Origin: Burkholderiaceae bacterium | GTDB lineage: Bacteria > Pseudomonadota > Gammaproteobacteria > Burkholderiales > Burkholderiaceae_C | Length of the DNA stretch: 37,945 nucleotides | NCBI GenBank assembly: GCA_031285125.1 | Contig: JAITWT010000124.1 | Location: forward strand, 1 to 37,945 | Reading direction: 5' to 3' | Part shown: positions 21,573-32,154 of the stretch, piece by piece | Layout of the letters: each line of letters begins with the position of its first letter | Numbering within the stretch: position 1 is the stretch's first letter | Position numbers and translations under genes: made by a program | The notes under the pieces: model-generated | The model's input: only the letters and a program-made list of their open reading frames with translations | What the model was told of the DNA's origin: nothing | The model's database searches: none

Positions 21573-22697
21573 ATGAAATCGTCTTATCGCACCCTCCGCG
21601 TTGCTGCCTGCGTGGCAGCGCTGTTCGCCGCTTTGGGCGTCGCGCACGCGGCAGATTCCGTCAAGATCGCGCTAGCCCTCCCGATGAGTGGTCCGAACAC
21701 TCAATACGGCGACATGGTCAAGGCCGGTGCCCTTACGGCAATCGAGCAAATCAACGATGCAGGCGGCGTAGACGGCCGTAAGCTGGAAGCCGTCATGATG
21801 GATGACGCCTGCGAGCCCAAACAAGGGCCGATCGTCGCCAACCGGGTGGTCAGCGAAAACATCCACTTCGTGATTGGTCACGTCTGTTCGGGCGCCACGA
21901 TCCCCGCCTCCGATATTTACGAGCGCGAGGGCGTCGTGATGATCACGCCCTCTGCAACTTCCCCTGTGTTGACCGAGGGCAGGAAGCGCCATTTCATCTT
22001 CCGCACCATCGGCCGTGACGACCAACAGGGGCCCGCAGCGGCGCGCTACATCCTTGATAAGGTCAAGCCCAAACGGGTTGCCGTGCTGCATGACAAGCAG
22101 ACGTATGGCGAAGGCATCGCCACTTCGGTCAAGCGCGACCTCGAAGCCGCCAAGATCCCCGTGCCGCTGTTCGAAGGAATCAATGCGGGTGATACGGACT
22201 ACTCGGCGATGATTACCAAGCTCAAGACAGCCCATGTGGATTTTGTCTATTTTGGCGGCTATCACCCCGAGATGGGTCTGCTGCTGCGCCAAGCGCGCGA
22301 GCAGGGCTTGCAGGCTGCCTTCATGGGCCCCGAAGGCGTGGGCAACAAGGGGGTGACGGCGATCGCCGGGCCGGCCTCTGAAGGCATGCTGGTCACACTG
22401 CCGGCGGACTTTTCCGCCGATCCGGCCAACGCCGCGCTGGTCAAAGCATTTGCGGCCAAGAAACGTGATTCGAACGGGGCGTTCCAGATGCCTGCCTATG
22501 CGGCCGCTGTGATCATCGCCGATTCGATCAAAGGCGCACGCAGCGTTGACCCGGCCAAAATCGCCGCTTACATCCATTCGCATAGTTTCAAAACCCCCAT
22601 CGGGACCGTGAGCTACGACAAGCAGGGCGACCTGAAGGCGTTCAAGTTTGACATCTTTGTCTGGCACAAAGACGCCACTAAAACGCCTGCGCCCTGA
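21573..22697 (+). CDS. livK: Branched-chain amino acid ABC transporter, periplasmic binding protein
   Basis: 374 residues. A signal peptide ends in GVAHA-ADS, so the mature protein is periplasmic. KIALALPMSGPNTQYGDMVKAGA and the paired Cys (DDACEPKQ, GHVCSGA) are as in LivJ/LivK leucine/isoleucine/valine-binding proteins. It delivers ligand to LivHM. It leads the liv cluster but is separated from livH by 371 bp that contain an inverted-repeat element. Exact ligand is uncertain, as the family also covers amides and aromatic acids. Confidence 0.9.
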   Translation: MKSSYRTLRVAACVAALFAALGVAHAADSVKIALALPMSGPNTQYGDMVKAGALTAIEQINDAGGVDGRKLEAVMMDDACEPKQGPIVANRVVSENIHFVIGHVCSGATIPASDIYEREGVVMITPSATSPVLTEGRKRHFIFRTIGRDDQQGPAAARYILDKVKPKRVAVLHDKQTYGEGIATSVKRDLEAAKIPVPLFEGINAGDTDYSAMITKLKTAHVDFVYFGGYHPEMGLLLRQAREQGLQAAFMGPEGVGNKGVTAIAGPASEGMLVTLPADFSADPANAALVKAFAAKKRDSNGAFQMPAYAAAVIIADSIKGARSVDPAKIAAYIHSHSFKTPIGTVSYDKQGDLKAFKFDIFVWHKDATKTPAP

Positions 22698-22852
22698 GTA
22701 AGATTTAACTGGGCGTGCCCTCTGGCGCGCCGCATGCATTCCCTGGCCCATTCCTCTGTTGCTGCTGCGAAATGTCGGGATGGGCGGGAGCGCTGTACTT
22801 GCCCATGGGGGCCTGGCAATTTGTCGGGCCGTTTTATCTCCCGGGAGCGATC

Positions 22853-23068
22853 CCGGAAACGGCCGTTGACCGCTTGCGCCCCTCAAGAGAGCCTCCTCGT
22901 GAACATTGACTTCGATCGTCTCGTCAACCTTCACCCCGCGGGTCACCGTGCCTCGTGCGCGACCAGCCACGCGGCATCGCTTGTCCGCGCTGGCTTGTGC
23001 CGCGGCCATGTGCCCCTGCCGCACCTTCGCGCCTTGCCTGGCGAGCGCGTTCAACCGCCGTTTCCAGG
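22853..23068. repeat. Inverted-repeat element (type D) ending at the livH start codon
   Basis: The left end CCGGAAACGGCCGTTGACCGC and the right end GCGTTCAACCGCCGTTTCCAGG are imperfect inverted copies. Related ends occur at 9808-9830 (CCTAAAAACGGCAGTTGAACGCG) and 31417-31438 (GCGCTCAACGGCCGTTTCTAGG). The last base abuts the livH ATG, so the element supplies the ribosome-binding region. The interior (about 170 bp) has no gene I can support. Only the terminal similarity is clear, so I hold the element call loosely. Confidence 0.45.
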
Positions 23069-23998
23069 ATGAATGATTTTCTCCCCCTGATCCAGCAGAT
23101 CGTCAACGGACTGACGCTGGGCTCGATCTACGCACTCATCGCCATCGGTTACACGATGGTCTATGGGATCATCGGGATGATCAACTTCGCCCATGGCGAG
23201 ATCTACATGATCGGCGCTTACGCCGGCCTGATCGTCATCACGGGCCTGGGCACGCAAGCCGGTTATCCGCTGCCGCTGGTGCTGGCCGCGGCGCTGATCC
23301 TTTCGGTGCTCATCACCGGCTGCTATGGCTACGTCATCGAGCGCGTGGCTTACCGGCCCTTGCGCGGCGGGCCGCGTCTCGTGCCGCTGATTTCGGCCAT
23401 CGGCATGTCAATCTTCCTGCAAAACTACGTGCAGATCGGGCAAGGCGCGCGCGATGTGGCGGTGCCGGTGCTGATCTCCGGCGGGCTGGAGTTCAAGCTC
23501 GATCCGGCGGCCAATTTTCCCGTGATGGTGCCGTACACCGGTCTGATCATCATCGGTGTCACGCTGGTGCTCATGGTGGCGCTGACGTTGTTCATTTCGC
23601 GCTCACGCATGGGACGGGCCTGCCGCGCCTGCGCGCAAGACATGCAAATGGCGCAGTTGCTGGGCATTGATACGAACCGCGTGATCTCTTTCACCTTTGT
23701 GCTCGGCGCCATGCTGGCGGCTGTCGCCGGCGTGCTGATCGGGCTGCACGTTGGCAAAATCAACCCTTACATCGGCTTCATCGCCGGCATCAAGGCGTTC
23801 ACCGCCGCCGTGCTCGGCGGCATTGGCAGCATCCCAGGCGCGATGCTCGGAGGCATCCTGCTGGGCTTGGTTGAAACGCTGGCCTCAGGCTACATGCCCG
23901 CTGAATACAAAGATATCGTCGCCTTCGGCTTGCTGGTCCTGGTGCTGCTGTTTCGCCCAACCGGCTTGCTCGGCAAGCCTGAAGTGGAGAAGGTCTGA
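23069..23998 (+). CDS. livH: Branched-chain amino acid ABC transporter permease LivH
   Basis: 309 residues, one of two inner-membrane permeases. The segments [39 protein letters not shown] and [20 protein letters not shown] are characteristic. I use ATG 23069 because the family begins at this point; the track start at 22955 runs through the intergenic element. No good Shine-Dalgarno sequence is seen (only CAGG directly before ATG). The stop overlaps the livM start (TGATG). Confidence 0.95.
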   Translation: MNDFLPLIQQIVNGLTLGSIYALIAIGYTMVYGIIGMINFAHGEIYMIGAYAGLIVITGLGTQAGYPLPLVLAAALILSVLITGCYGYVIERVAYRPLRGGPRLVPLISAIGMSIFLQNYVQIGQGARDVAVPVLISGGLEFKLDPAANFPVMVPYTGLIIIGVTLVLMVALTLFISRSRMGRACRACAQDMQMAQLLGIDTNRVISFTFVLGAMLAAVAGVLIGLHVGKINPYIGFIAGIKAFTAAVLGGIGSIPGAMLGGILLGLVETLASGYMPAEYKDIVAFGLLVLVLLFRPTGLLGKPEVEKV

Positions 23999-25263
23999 TG
24001 TCCTCGGCAGTTTCCGCAATTGTGAACCTGCGCGGCATACGCGCTGCCGCTTTCGCTGCACTCCTGACGGCCGTGTTGATCGTGCCGATCCTGAGTCTGC
24101 AACTGCATTTCGTCGACTATCAACTGGCGCTGGAGCCCCATTGGCTGCTGGCACTGGTCGCGGTGGTCGCGGTATTCGTGGTCCAGCTGTTGCGCCCAGC
24201 ATTCGCGCGCGCCACGCAGGCCGTACGCTGGCGTGTACTGCCCCCGATCGATGCGCGCGCACAGCGCTGGGTCCTGGGAGCGCTGCTGCTGATCGGGTTG
24301 ATCTGGCCGTTCTTTGGTTCGCGCGGCGCGGTCGATATCGGCACGCAAGCGTTGATTTACGTGATCCTCGGCCTCGGATTGAACATCGTGGTCGGCTTCG
24401 CGGGCCTGCTCGATCTGGGTTACGTGGGTTTTTATGCCATCGGCGGCTACACCTACGCGCTGCTTAACCAGTACTTTGGCCTGTCGTTCTGGGATTGCCT
24501 GCCGATTACCGCAGCGATGGCGGCGCTGTTCGGTTTCTTGCTGGGCTTTCCGGTGCTGCGGCTGCGCGGCGATTACCTGGCGATCGTCACGCTCGGCTTC
24601 GGCGAAATCATCCGCTTGCTGGCCCGTAATCTGAGCTCGTTCACCGGCGGGCCCGACGGCATCAACGGCATCCCCAAACCCACCCTGTTCGGGATCGAAA
24701 TGGGGCGCATCGCCCACCAGGATGGCGCTCACACGCTCCACGAGCTGCTCGGCATCCCGTACAACGGGATGTACATGATGATCTTCATGTACCTGGTCGC
24801 GCTGGCCCTGGTCTGCCTGACCCTTTTCGTGACGGGGCGGCTCGCGCGCATGCCCATTGGCCGGGCCTGGGAAGCGCTGCGCGAGGACGAAATCGCGTGC
24901 CGCTCACTCGGGCTGAACCCCACCAGCATCAAGCTCTGGGCCTTCACCCTGGGGGCCGCCTTTGCCGGCGTGGCGGGCGCCATTTTTGCCGCGCGGCTCG
25001 GCTCGGTCACCCCCGATTCCTTCCCCTTCATAGAGTCCGCGATGATCCTGTCGATCGTCGTGCTCGGTGGCATGGGCTCGCTGCTGGGTGTCGCGCTGGC
25101 GGCAATTATCCTGACGGTGCTGCCCGAGCTGGCGCGCGATTTTGCCCAGTACCGGATGCTAATTTTCGGTCTGGTAATGGTCCTGATGATGATGTGGCGC
25201 CCGCAGGGCCTGCTGCCCATGCGCCGCAACCAGGTGACCTTGCCAACCCAGTCATCGACATGA
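23998..25263 (+). CDS. livM: Branched-chain amino acid ABC transporter permease LivM
   Basis: 421 residues, the second permease. A longer N-terminal part with extra hydrophobic segments precedes the core, as in E. coli LivM. Core signatures are [51 protein letters not shown] and [21 protein letters not shown]. The gene overlaps livH by one base and livG by four (ATGA), so translation is coupled across the cluster. Confidence 0.95.
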   Translation: MSSAVSAIVNLRGIRAAAFAALLTAVLIVPILSLQLHFVDYQLALEPHWLLALVAVVAVFVVQLLRPAFARATQAVRWRVLPPIDARAQRWVLGALLLIGLIWPFFGSRGAVDIGTQALIYVILGLGLNIVVGFAGLLDLGYVGFYAIGGYTYALLNQYFGLSFWDCLPITAAMAALFGFLLGFPVLRLRGDYLAIVTLGFGEIIRLLARNLSSFTGGPDGINGIPKPTLFGIEMGRIAHQDGAHTLHELLGIPYNGMYMMIFMYLVALALVCLTLFVTGRLARMPIGRAWEALREDEIACRSLGLNPTSIKLWAFTLGAAFAGVAGAIFAARLGSVTPDSFPFIESAMILSIVVLGGMGSLLGVALAAIILTVLPELARDFAQYRMLIFGLVMVLMMMWRPQGLLPMRRNQVTLPTQSST

Positions 25264-26027
25264 GCCATCCCTTGCTTAGCGTTAACACCTTGCAGATGCG
25301 CTTTGGCGGCCTGCTGGCGGTCGACGACGTCAGTTTCGACGTACTGCCGCGCGAGGTGTTCGCCATCATCGGCCCCAACGGCGCCGGCAAAACCACCGTG
25401 TTCAACTGCGTCGGCGGCTTCTACAAACCCAGCGGCGGTGAGATCCTGCTCGAAGGCCGTTCCATCACCGGCTGGCCCACGCACCGCATCGCGCGTGCCG
25501 GCCTGGTGCGCACCTTCCAGAATATTCGCCTGTTCAAACAACTGACGGTCGTGGAAAACCTGCTAGTCGCGCAGCACCGCCAGGTGCGCGGTAATTTGCT
25601 ATCGGGTCTGCTGGCCACGCCCAGCTACCGCCGCGCCGAACGCGCCGCACTCGAGCGCGCCGCACAGTGGCTCGAACGCATGAACCTGAGCGCGGTGGCC
25701 AATCGCCCAGCCGGCACGCTTGCCTACGGCCTGCAACGCCGTCTGGAAATCGCGCGCTGCATGATTACCACCCCGTACCTGCTGATGCTCGACGAACCGG
25801 CAGCCGGCCTGAATCCGCAGGAAAAAATCGAACTGCAACAACTCATCGACCAGCTGCGGCGCGAATGCGGCATCGCGGTTCTGCTCATCGAGCACGACAT
25901 GGGGCTGGTCATGGGTGTATCCGACCGCATCCTCGTGATGGAACACGGCAGGCCGATCATGACCGGCACGCCTGCACAGGTGCGCCATGACGAGCGCGTC
26001 ATTAAAGCCTACCTGGGGGACGAGTGA
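25260..26027 (+). CDS. livG: Branched-chain amino acid ABC transporter ATPase LivG
   Basis: 255 residues from the ATG overlapping the livM stop. Walker A GPNGAGKT, Walker [14 protein letters not shown] and the H-loop region [15 protein letters not shown] are intact. The signature motif reads [13 protein letters not shown] rather than the common [13 protein letters not shown]. Its stop overlaps the livF start. The track ORF from 24897 begins inside livM and is not the real start. Confidence 0.96.
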   Translation: MSHPLLSVNTLQMRFGGLLAVDDVSFDVLPREVFAIIGPNGAGKTTVFNCVGGFYKPSGGEILLEGRSITGWPTHRIARAGLVRTFQNIRLFKQLTVVENLLVAQHRQVRGNLLSGLLATPSYRRAERAALERAAQWLERMNLSAVANRPAGTLAYGLQRRLEIARCMITTPYLLMLDEPAAGLNPQEKIELQQLIDQLRRECGIAVLLIEHDMGLVMGVSDRILVMEHGRPIMTGTPAQVRHDERVIKAYLGDE

Positions 26028-26728
26028 TGCTGCGGCTTGAACAAGTGTGCACCCGTTATGGCGCCGTGCAAGCGCTCGACCGGGTTTCCATCGAAGTGCG
26101 GCGCGGTGAAATCGTCGCCCTCATCGGCAGCAACGGCGCCGGCAAAACCACGCTGATGATGACGGTCTGCGGCACCCCGCGCGCCTATTCAGGCCAGGTC
26201 TTCTTCGAGGACGCCGACATCACCACGCTTGCGACGTCCGCCGTCATGCGTCTGGGGCTGTCGATCTCGCCCGAAGGGCGGCGCGTGTTTGCGCAACTGA
26301 CCGTGCGCGAAAACTTGCAAATGGGCGCCTTCTTCAGCGACCGCTCAACCATCGAAGAGCGGCTGGATGACGCCTTCAAGCGCTTTCCCCGCCTGGCCCA
26401 ACGCGCCAACCAGCGCGCGGGCACGCTCTCGGGCGGTGAGCAGCAAATGCTGGCGATTGGCCGCGCGCTAATGAGCCACCCGCGCCTGCTGCTGCTGGAC
26501 GAGCCCACGCTCGGGCTGGCGCCTCTGATCATCAGCCAGATCTTTGAAATCATCCGCACGCTGCGCGAGGAAGGGGTGACGATCTTCCTGGTCGAACAAA
26601 ACGCGCACAAGGCATTACAGGTCGCCGACCGCGGCTACGTGCTTGAGAACGGCCGTGTGGTGCTTGCCGACACCAGCGCCAACCTGCTGACCAACGACCG
26701 CGTACGCCAAGCGTATCTGGGGGGCTAA
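26027..26728 (+). CDS. livF: Branched-chain amino acid ABC transporter ATPase LivF
   Basis: 233 residues from ATG 26027, which overlaps the livG stop; GGGGGA lies upstream. Walker A GSNGAGKT, signature LSGGEQQMLAIGRAL, Walker B LLLLDEPTLGLAP and EQNAHKALQVADRGYVLE are textbook LivF. Pairs with LivG to power the LivHM channel. Last gene of the cluster; no clear terminator follows, only the stem GCCCCG-CTCGC-CGGGGC at 26844-26860 without a T run. Confidence 0.96.
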   Translation: MLRLEQVCTRYGAVQALDRVSIEVRRGEIVALIGSNGAGKTTLMMTVCGTPRAYSGQVFFEDADITTLATSAVMRLGLSISPEGRRVFAQLTVRENLQMGAFFSDRSTIEERLDDAFKRFPRLAQRANQRAGTLSGGEQQMLAIGRALMSHPRLLLLDEPTLGLAPLIISQIFEIIRTLREEGVTIFLVEQNAHKALQVADRGYVLENGRVVLADTSANLLTNDRVRQAYLGG

Positions 26729-26918
26729 TTTTCCCTGGCTCTCGCGGCAGCGCTTGGCATGCACGATAGCGCCCGCCCATGCGTCACGTCGTGTCGCCGG
26801 GTTTATCGCCAGCGTTGCCGGCTCGTTTGCCGTCTGGCCGGCGGCCCCGCTCGCCGGGGCTTGACACGGACGCGAGAGCGCTCAAAAGGCGCGAATAAAA
26901 CCGAGGCCTTTGCGCTCA

Positions 26919-27097
26919 GAACCTGTTTACGATCTGAAATGGCTCACGTTGGGCCGCAATCGGGATGAGTGGATGGCCAACGGCGCGCCGCATGGGCTCA
27001 TGCCCATGCAAGCGACTGGGCCGCCCAATCGTCCACCCAATCGCCCGATTTCGGCCCAACCCGAAGGGCAGAGGCATTTGAGATCGTAAACAGATTC
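26919..27097. repeat. Palindromic MITE-like element, type A (copy 2)
   Basis: Begins GAACCTGTTTACGATCTGAA and ends GAGATCGTAAACAGATTC. Both sides carry TCA (26916-26918 and 27098-27100), a 3-bp TNA target duplication. A central hairpin GCATGGGC-TCAT-GCCCATGC is perfect. The left 110 or so bases are nearly identical to the copy at 31184-31342; the right arm differs in the interior. Located between livF and fba. Confidence 0.88.
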
Positions 27098-27100
27098 TCA

Positions 27101-27445
27101 GGGTCAAGCGCATTGGGGTTGAAGCACGGGCATGGCCCATTCGTTACACCTTCTCACCCCAATCATGCCGATTGCGCGCGTCCCCTGCCGATAGAATTAC
27201 AGCCATTGACCGCGTGTTACTCCCTTTTCAGACCCAGCGAATCCGCGAAGGCCAAGCGCAGACCGTGCTTGCAGCACCGTAGCTGACGCCAACGAAGTGA
27301 TCGCTTGATAGGGAACGGGAATAACCTTCAGGGAAGTCGCATAGATACCAGCTTGGGCAAACTTCGCCGTGGAGGGGGGAGTACGTGCTACTGCTGTTTA
27401 GATTAAAAGTTTTATTTTTTCATCATCTCATCAGCGAGGTATTCC
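27101..27445. other. Gene-free interval with fba leader
   Basis: No gene supported. Near 27188-27210, TAGAATTACAGCCATTGACCGCG weakly resembles type D ends. GAGGTATTCC precedes the fba ATG as ribosome site, and the AT-rich stretch TTAGATTAAAAGTTTTATTTTTTC (27398-27421) probably marks the fba leader or promoter-distal region. Confidence 0.4.
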
Positions 27446-28510
27446 ATGGCTCTAGTTTCAATGCGCGAATTGCTCGACCACGCCGCTGCCAACGGCTACG
27501 GCATTCCGGCCTTCAACGTCAATAACCTGGAACAGGTGCAGGCTGTGATGGAAGCGGCCAAGGAAACTGGCGCGCCGGTCATTCTGCAGGCCAGCGCGGG
27601 CGCGCGCAAGTACGCGGGAGAGTCCTTTATCAAGTACCTGATTCTGGCGGCGGTCGAGGCGTACCCGGACATCCCGCTGGTCATGCATCAGGACCACGGC
27701 CAGAGCCCCGATGTATGCAAGGGAGCGATCGACCTGGGCTTTTCCTCGGTCATGATGGACGGCTCGCTGCAGGCCGACGGCAAGACCATTGCAAGCTACG
27801 ACTACAACGTCGATGTGAGCAAAAAAGTGGCCGAAATGGCGCACCAGGTCGGCGTCACGGTCGAAGGCGAGCTGGGCTGCCTGGGTTCGCTCGAAACCAT
27901 GCGCGGCGACAAGGAAGATGGCCACGGCACGGATGCCACCATGACGCGCGAGCAGCTGCTGACCGACCCCGAGCAGGCCGCCGATTTCGTCAAGCAAACA
28001 CAGATCGACGCACTCGCCATCGCCATCGGTACCAGCCACGGCGCCTACAAGTTCACGCGCAAACCCACGGGCGACATCTTGGCGATCGACCGTATCAAGG
28101 AAATCCACCGCCGTCTGCCCAACACGCACTTGGTGATGCACGGCTCGTCGAGCGTGCCGCAGGAACTGCTGGCGATCATCCGCCAGTACGGCGGCAAGAT
28201 GAAGGAGACCTACGGCGTGCCGGTCGAGGAGCTTCAGGAAGCCATCAAACATGGCGTACGCAAGATCAACATCGACACCGACATCCGCTTGGCGATGACC
28301 GGCGCGGCGCGCAAGTTCATGGCCGAAAACCCCGAGAAGTTCGACGCCCGCGAATGGCTCAAACCCGCACGCGAGGCCGCCAAACAGCTGTGCAAGCAGC
28401 GCTACATCGAATTTGGTTGCGAAGGCCAGGGCGCAAAAATCAAGGGCGAAACGCTGCAAGTCATGGCCGCACGGTACACACGCGGCGAACTGGCGCAGCA
28501 GGTTCTTTGA
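27446..28510 (+). CDS. fba: Fructose-bisphosphate aldolase, class II
   Basis: 354 residues. Zinc-dependent enzyme that cleaves fructose 1,6-bisphosphate, or forms it (and sedoheptulose bisphosphate in Calvin-cycle relatives). The zinc-binding region MHQDHGQSP, the loop [29 protein letters not shown] and [14 protein letters not shown] are all present. The length and [12 protein letters not shown] pattern fit the CbbA/Fba subtype of betaproteobacteria rather than E. coli FbaA. The following tal and pgi suggest a central-carbon cluster. Confidence 0.95.
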   Translation: MALVSMRELLDHAAANGYGIPAFNVNNLEQVQAVMEAAKETGAPVILQASAGARKYAGESFIKYLILAAVEAYPDIPLVMHQDHGQSPDVCKGAIDLGFSSVMMDGSLQADGKTIASYDYNVDVSKKVAEMAHQVGVTVEGELGCLGSLETMRGDKEDGHGTDATMTREQLLTDPEQAADFVKQTQIDALAIAIGTSHGAYKFTRKPTGDILAIDRIKEIHRRLPNTHLVMHGSSSVPQELLAIIRQYGGKMKETYGVPVEELQEAIKHGVRKINIDTDIRLAMTGAARKFMAENPEKFDAREWLKPAREAAKQLCKQRYIEFGCEGQGAKIKGETLQVMAARYTRGELAQQVL

Positions 28511-28593
28511 GAAAACGCTGAAGTGCTTGCACAAGCCGCGTCCGGACGCGGCTTGAACCTCTGAAAACCCGGCGCGTTGCGGATAATGCGCCG

Positions 28594-29535
28594 ATGAACC
28601 AACTTGAAACCCTGCGGCCATGGACCACCGTGGTCGCCGATACGGGCGATTTCCGCCAGTTGGGCGCGTTCCGCCCGCAAGATGCAACCACCAATCCCTC
28701 ATTGATTCTGAAGGCGGTGCAAAAGCCGGCGTACCGGCCGCTGCTCGATGAAACGGTCCGCGCGCACCAGGGGAAGGCGCGCGACGAAGTGATCGACCGG
28801 CTGCTGGTGCGCTTTGGCACGGAGATTCTGTCGATCATTCCGGGACGCGTATCGACCGAAGTCGATGCGCGCCTGAGCTTCGATACCGGCGCGACGGTGG
28901 CGCGCGCCGAACGTATCGTGGCGCTGTACCGCGCCGAGGGCATCGACACCGCCCAGCGCGTGCTGATCAAGATCGCCGCCACGTGGGAAGGCATCCAGGC
29001 TGCGCGCGCGCTGGAGCAACGCGGCATCCACACCAATCTGACGCTGCTGTTTTCGTTCGCGCAAGCCGTGGCGTGCGCCGATGCGCAGGTGCGGCTGATT
29101 TCGCCCTTCGTGGGCCGTATTTACGACTGGCACAAGAAGGCAGCGGGCGCACAGTGGGATGAGGCCGCGAATGCGGGCGCCAACGATCCGGGCGTGCGCT
29201 CGGTGCGGGAAATTTTCAATTACTACAAGTGTCACGGCATCCGCACCGAGGTGATGGGCGCGAGTTTTCGCAATACCGGTCAAATCGGCGCGCTGGCCGG
29301 TTGCGATCTGCTGACCATCAGCCCCGAATTGCTCAGTGAACTCGAGGCCAGCGATGCGCCGCTGACGCGCGCGCTCGATGCCCAGGCCGCGCGCGCGCTG
29401 ACGATGGCGCCGGTGCACTACACCGAGGCCGGCTTTCGCTATGCACTCAACGAGAACGCGATGGCCACCGAAAAGCTGGCCGAGGGTATCCGTGCCTTCG
29501 CGGCGGATGCGATCAAACTCGAAGCCCTGATATGA
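28594..29535 (+). CDS. tal: Transaldolase
   Basis: 313 residues, TalB type. It transfers dihydroxyacetone units in the non-oxidative pentose phosphate pathway. [14 protein letters not shown] and [16 protein letters not shown] open the protein; the Schiff-base lysine is K126 in [36 protein letters not shown] is conserved. The gene overlaps pgi by four bases (ATGA), so the two are translationally coupled. Confidence 0.95.
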   Translation: MNQLETLRPWTTVVADTGDFRQLGAFRPQDATTNPSLILKAVQKPAYRPLLDETVRAHQGKARDEVIDRLLVRFGTEILSIIPGRVSTEVDARLSFDTGATVARAERIVALYRAEGIDTAQRVLIKIAATWEGIQAARALEQRGIHTNLTLLFSFAQAVACADAQVRLISPFVGRIYDWHKKAAGAQWDEAANAGANDPGVRSVREIFNYYKCHGIRTEVMGASFRNTGQIGALAGCDLLTISPELLSELEASDAPLTRALDAQAARALTMAPVHYTEAGFRYALNENAMATEKLAEGIRAFAADAIKLEALI

Positions 29536-31145
29536 CTGATATGAATACGGTCGCGCCCTTGCGCTGCGACCGCGCTCCGGCTTGGGGCAAATTGCAGGCG
29601 CATTTCGACGCCGTGGGCCGCGACTTCGATTTGCGCACGGCTTTCGCCGCCGATGTCCGCCGCCTCCAGCGTTTCAGCCAGCAAGCGCCGTACCTGTACG
29701 CCGATCTGTCAAAGAACCTGATCGACACGCGCGCCGAAGAATTGCTGCTCGAATTGGCCGTGCAGTGCGGCCTGGAGGCGCAGCGCGATGCGATGTTCGC
29801 GGGCGCGCAGGTCAACCGCAGCGAAGGCCGCGCGGCGCTGCATGTCCTGCTGCGTGACCCGCAAACGCCGCCCGGGCTGCAAGCGCAGGCCGCGCAGGTA
29901 CACGCCACGCGCAAGGCCATGCTGGCGTTCGCCGAATCGGTGCGCGCCGACGCGGGGATTACCGACGTGGTCAACATCGGCATCGGCGGCTCCGACCTCG
30001 GCGCGCACATGGCGGTGCTTGCGCTCGATGAATTCGTGCTCGCGGGCAAACGTTTTCACTTCGTCGCCAACGTCGATGGGCATGAGCTGGCCTCGGTGCT
30101 GCGCCGGCTGCGCCCGCAAAACACGCTGTTCATCATCGCCTCCAAAACCTTCAGCACGGCCGAGACGATGACCAATGCGAACGCGGCGCGGCGCTGGTTC
30201 GAGCACAACAGCGGCGGCCCCAGCGGCGATCCCCATAGCCACGACCTCCCTGCCGGTGCGCATGGCACGGCCCGGCATTTCGTTGCCGTTACGGCCAACG
30301 CCGCGGCGGCGCACGCCTTCGGCATCGAAACCATCTTTGATTTTTGGGACTGGGTCGGCGGGCGCTATTCGATGTGGTCGGCCATTGGCCTGCCCATTGC
30401 CATTGCCATTGGCGCGCACGGTTTCCAGGCGCTCCTGGCAGGCGCCCATGCCATGGACCTGCACTTTCGCACCGCGCCGTTGGCGCGTAATCTGCCGGTG
30501 CGGCTGGCGCTGTTGGACATTTGGTACCGCAACTTTCACCGCTTTTCCAGCCGCTGCATCGCCCCTTACCACAGTGCGCTGCGGCGTTTGCCGGCGTACC
30601 TGCAGCAGTTGGAGATGGAAAGCAACGGCAAGCGCGTCGATCAGAGCGGCGCGCTGCTACCGCCGGGCCTGGATACCGCGCCGGTGCTGTGGGGCGAACC
30701 GGGCACCAACGGCCAGCACGCCTATTTCCAGATGCTGCACCAGGGCACGCAGCGCGTGCCGGTCGAGTTCATCGCCGTGCGTGAGGCCGCGCACGCACTG
30801 CCCAGTCACCACGAAAAACTGCTGGCCAATGCGCTCGGCCAAGCCCAGGCATTGATGCTCGGCCGGCCCGATACGCGAGGACACAGAGATTTTCCCGGCA
30901 ACCGCCCAAGCACCTTCTTCGTCTGGCAGCGTCTGAAACCGGAAACGCTGGGCGCCTTCATCGCGCTCTACGAGCACCGGGTATTCACCAGTGGCGCGTT
31001 GTGGGGCATCGACAGTTTCGACCAATGGGGCGTCGAATTGGGCAAAGCGCTCGCCCAAACACTGGAGCCGCGCTTGGCCAGTGGCGATATGCAGGGGCTG
31101 GATGCTTCCACGGCCGGGCTGTTACGGCGCTTGCGGGAACACTAG
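29532..31145 (+). CDS. pgi: Glucose-6-phosphate isomerase
   Basis: 537 residues. Interconverts glucose 6-phosphate and fructose 6-phosphate. [40 protein letters not shown] and [19 protein letters not shown] are the usual motifs. The start overlaps the tal stop, an arrangement that would keep transaldolase and isomerase output together. An inverted-repeat element appears to begin at its stop codon. Confidence 0.95.
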   Translation: MTDMNTVAPLRCDRAPAWGKLQAHFDAVGRDFDLRTAFAADVRRLQRFSQQAPYLYADLSKNLIDTRAEELLLELAVQCGLEAQRDAMFAGAQVNRSEGRAALHVLLRDPQTPPGLQAQAAQVHATRKAMLAFAESVRADAGITDVVNIGIGGSDLGAHMAVLALDEFVLAGKRFHFVANVDGHELASVLRRLRPQNTLFIIASKTFSTAETMTNANAARRWFEHNSGGPSGDPHSHDLPAGAHGTARHFVAVTANAAAAHAFGIETIFDFWDWVGGRYSMWSAIGLPIAIAIGAHGFQALLAGAHAMDLHFRTAPLARNLPVRLALLDIWYRNFHRFSSRCIAPYHSALRRLPAYLQQLEMESNGKRVDQSGALLPPGLDTAPVLWGEPGTNGQHAYFQMLHQGTQRVPVEFIAVREAAHALPSHHEKLLANALGQAQALMLGRPDTRGHRDFPGNRPSTFFVWQRLKPETLGAFIALYEHRVFTSGALWGIDSFDQWGVELGKALAQTLEPRLASGDMQGLDASTAGLLRRLREH

Positions 31146-31438
31146 CCGGCAGTTGACGGCTTGTTATCTTCATACAAGCCTTAGAACCTGTTTACGATCT
31201 GAAATGGCTCACGTTGGGCCGCAATCGGGATGAGTGGGTGGCCCATGGCGCGCCGCATGGGCTCATGCCCATGCAAGCGACTTGGCCGCCCAATCGCCCG
31301 AAAAGGCCTCTGCGTGAGCCATTTGAGATCGTAAACAGGTTCTTATAAATATGGACTTGCGCTGCTTCGCTGACCTTCACCTTTTGCAGTGAGGGCGCTA
31401 CGCACCCGTCAGTGCCGCGCTCAACGGCCGTTTCTAGG
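31142..31438. repeat. Possible type D element hosting a type A insertion
   Basis: The left end CTAGCCGGCAGTTGACGGC overlaps the pgi stop; the right end GCGCTCAACGGCCGTTTCTAGG is a partial inverted match. A complete type A element lies inside with its own target duplication, which suggests sequential insertion. The match between the two D ends is imperfect, so the outer boundary is tentative. Confidence 0.35.
31184..31342. repeat. Palindromic MITE-like element, type A (copy 3)
   Basis: Begins GAACCTGTTTACGATCTGAAATGGCTCACG and ends CGTGAGCCATTTGAGATCGTAAACAGGTTC. TTA flanks both ends (31181-31183 and 31343-31345). The terminal inverted repeat runs about 30 bp with one mismatch. The same central hairpin GCATGGGC-TCAT-GCCCATGC as copy 2 is present. 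Confidence 0.9.
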
Positions 31439-31482
31439 CTAATTAAAAATCATTCATTCGCAAGAATTGATTGAAAAATTTT

Positions 31483-31848
31483 ATGTTATCGATCCCCATT
31501 CCTGCCGGCCTGCAAACCGTGCTGTTGCTCTGCATGAGCAACATCTTCATGACTTTTGCCTGGTACGGACACCTGCGCAAGCTCGCCAGCGCGCCGTGGT
31601 ACGCCGCCGCGCTCATCAGTTGGGGCATCGCGCTGTTTGAATACCTGCTGCAAGTGCCGGGCAACCGCATCGGCTTCACGCAAGCCGGGTTCAGCGTGGG
31701 GCAACTGAAAATCATTCAGGAGGTCATCACGCTGAGCGTGTTCGTGCCCTTCGCGGTCTTCTTCCTGCACCAGCCGCTGCGGCTGGACTACCTGTGGGCG
31801 GGGCTGTGCATGGTGGGCGCGGTGTATTTCATTTTTCGCGGCGGTTAA
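31483..31848 (+). CDS. DMT-like small membrane protein, DUF486 family
   Basis: About 121 residues with four hydrophobic segments. TVLLLCMSNIFMTFAWYGHL, WGIALFEYLLQVPGNRIG, FSVGQLKIIQEVITL and the C-terminal GAVYFIFRGG match the DUF486 (PF04342) family, distantly related to small multidrug-resistance type transporters; its substrate is unknown. ATG 31483 is preferred to the TTG at 31471. No clear ribosome site precedes it; a mobile element lies just upstream. Confidence 0.85.
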   Translation: MLSIPIPAGLQTVLLLCMSNIFMTFAWYGHLRKLASAPWYAAALISWGIALFEYLLQVPGNRIGFTQAGFSVGQLKIIQEVITLSVFVPFAVFFLHQPLRLDYLWAGLCMVGAVYFIFRGG

Positions 31849-31959
31849 ACCCTGCCTTCTTTCCCCGCCCCGTCAGACAAGGCGAATGGGGGCGCTCCTG
31901 TTACTGACACAATTGAGCCTGTCGTGCGCGGGCGGTTGCTCCGCTGCGCAATACCTTCA

Positions 31960-32121
31960 AAACCTGTTTGCGACCCTAAATGTCTCGCGCAAATCCCTTT
32001 ACGGGCGTTCTTACATTACTGCTCTCGCCCATGGCACGGGCGATGAAAGCGACGCGCGGCACCTTGTACCTCATCGGTACAAAGCCATCCGCGCAAGCCC
32101 TTTAGGATCACGAACAGGTTC
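31960..32121. repeat. Diverged type A palindromic element (copy 4)
   Basis: Ends AAACCTGTTTGCGACC and GGATCACGAACAGGTTC are decayed versions of the type A termini. A central hairpin TCGCCC-ATGGCAC-GGGCGA remains. Flanks are TCA on the left and CAA on the right, so the target duplication is no longer exact. Probably the oldest of the four copies. Confidence 0.65.
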
Positions 32122-32154
32122 CAACACCAGGAACCAACACAAGGAATCCCCGTC

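Noticed and set aside
27188-27300. Possible tRNA or IS remnant before fba
   Set aside because: No cloverleaf could be drawn, and the translations in all frames are unlike any transposase I recognise.
27458-28702. 414-aa minus-strand ORF over fba
   Set aside because: Antisense shadow of a class II aldolase with all motifs on the plus strand.
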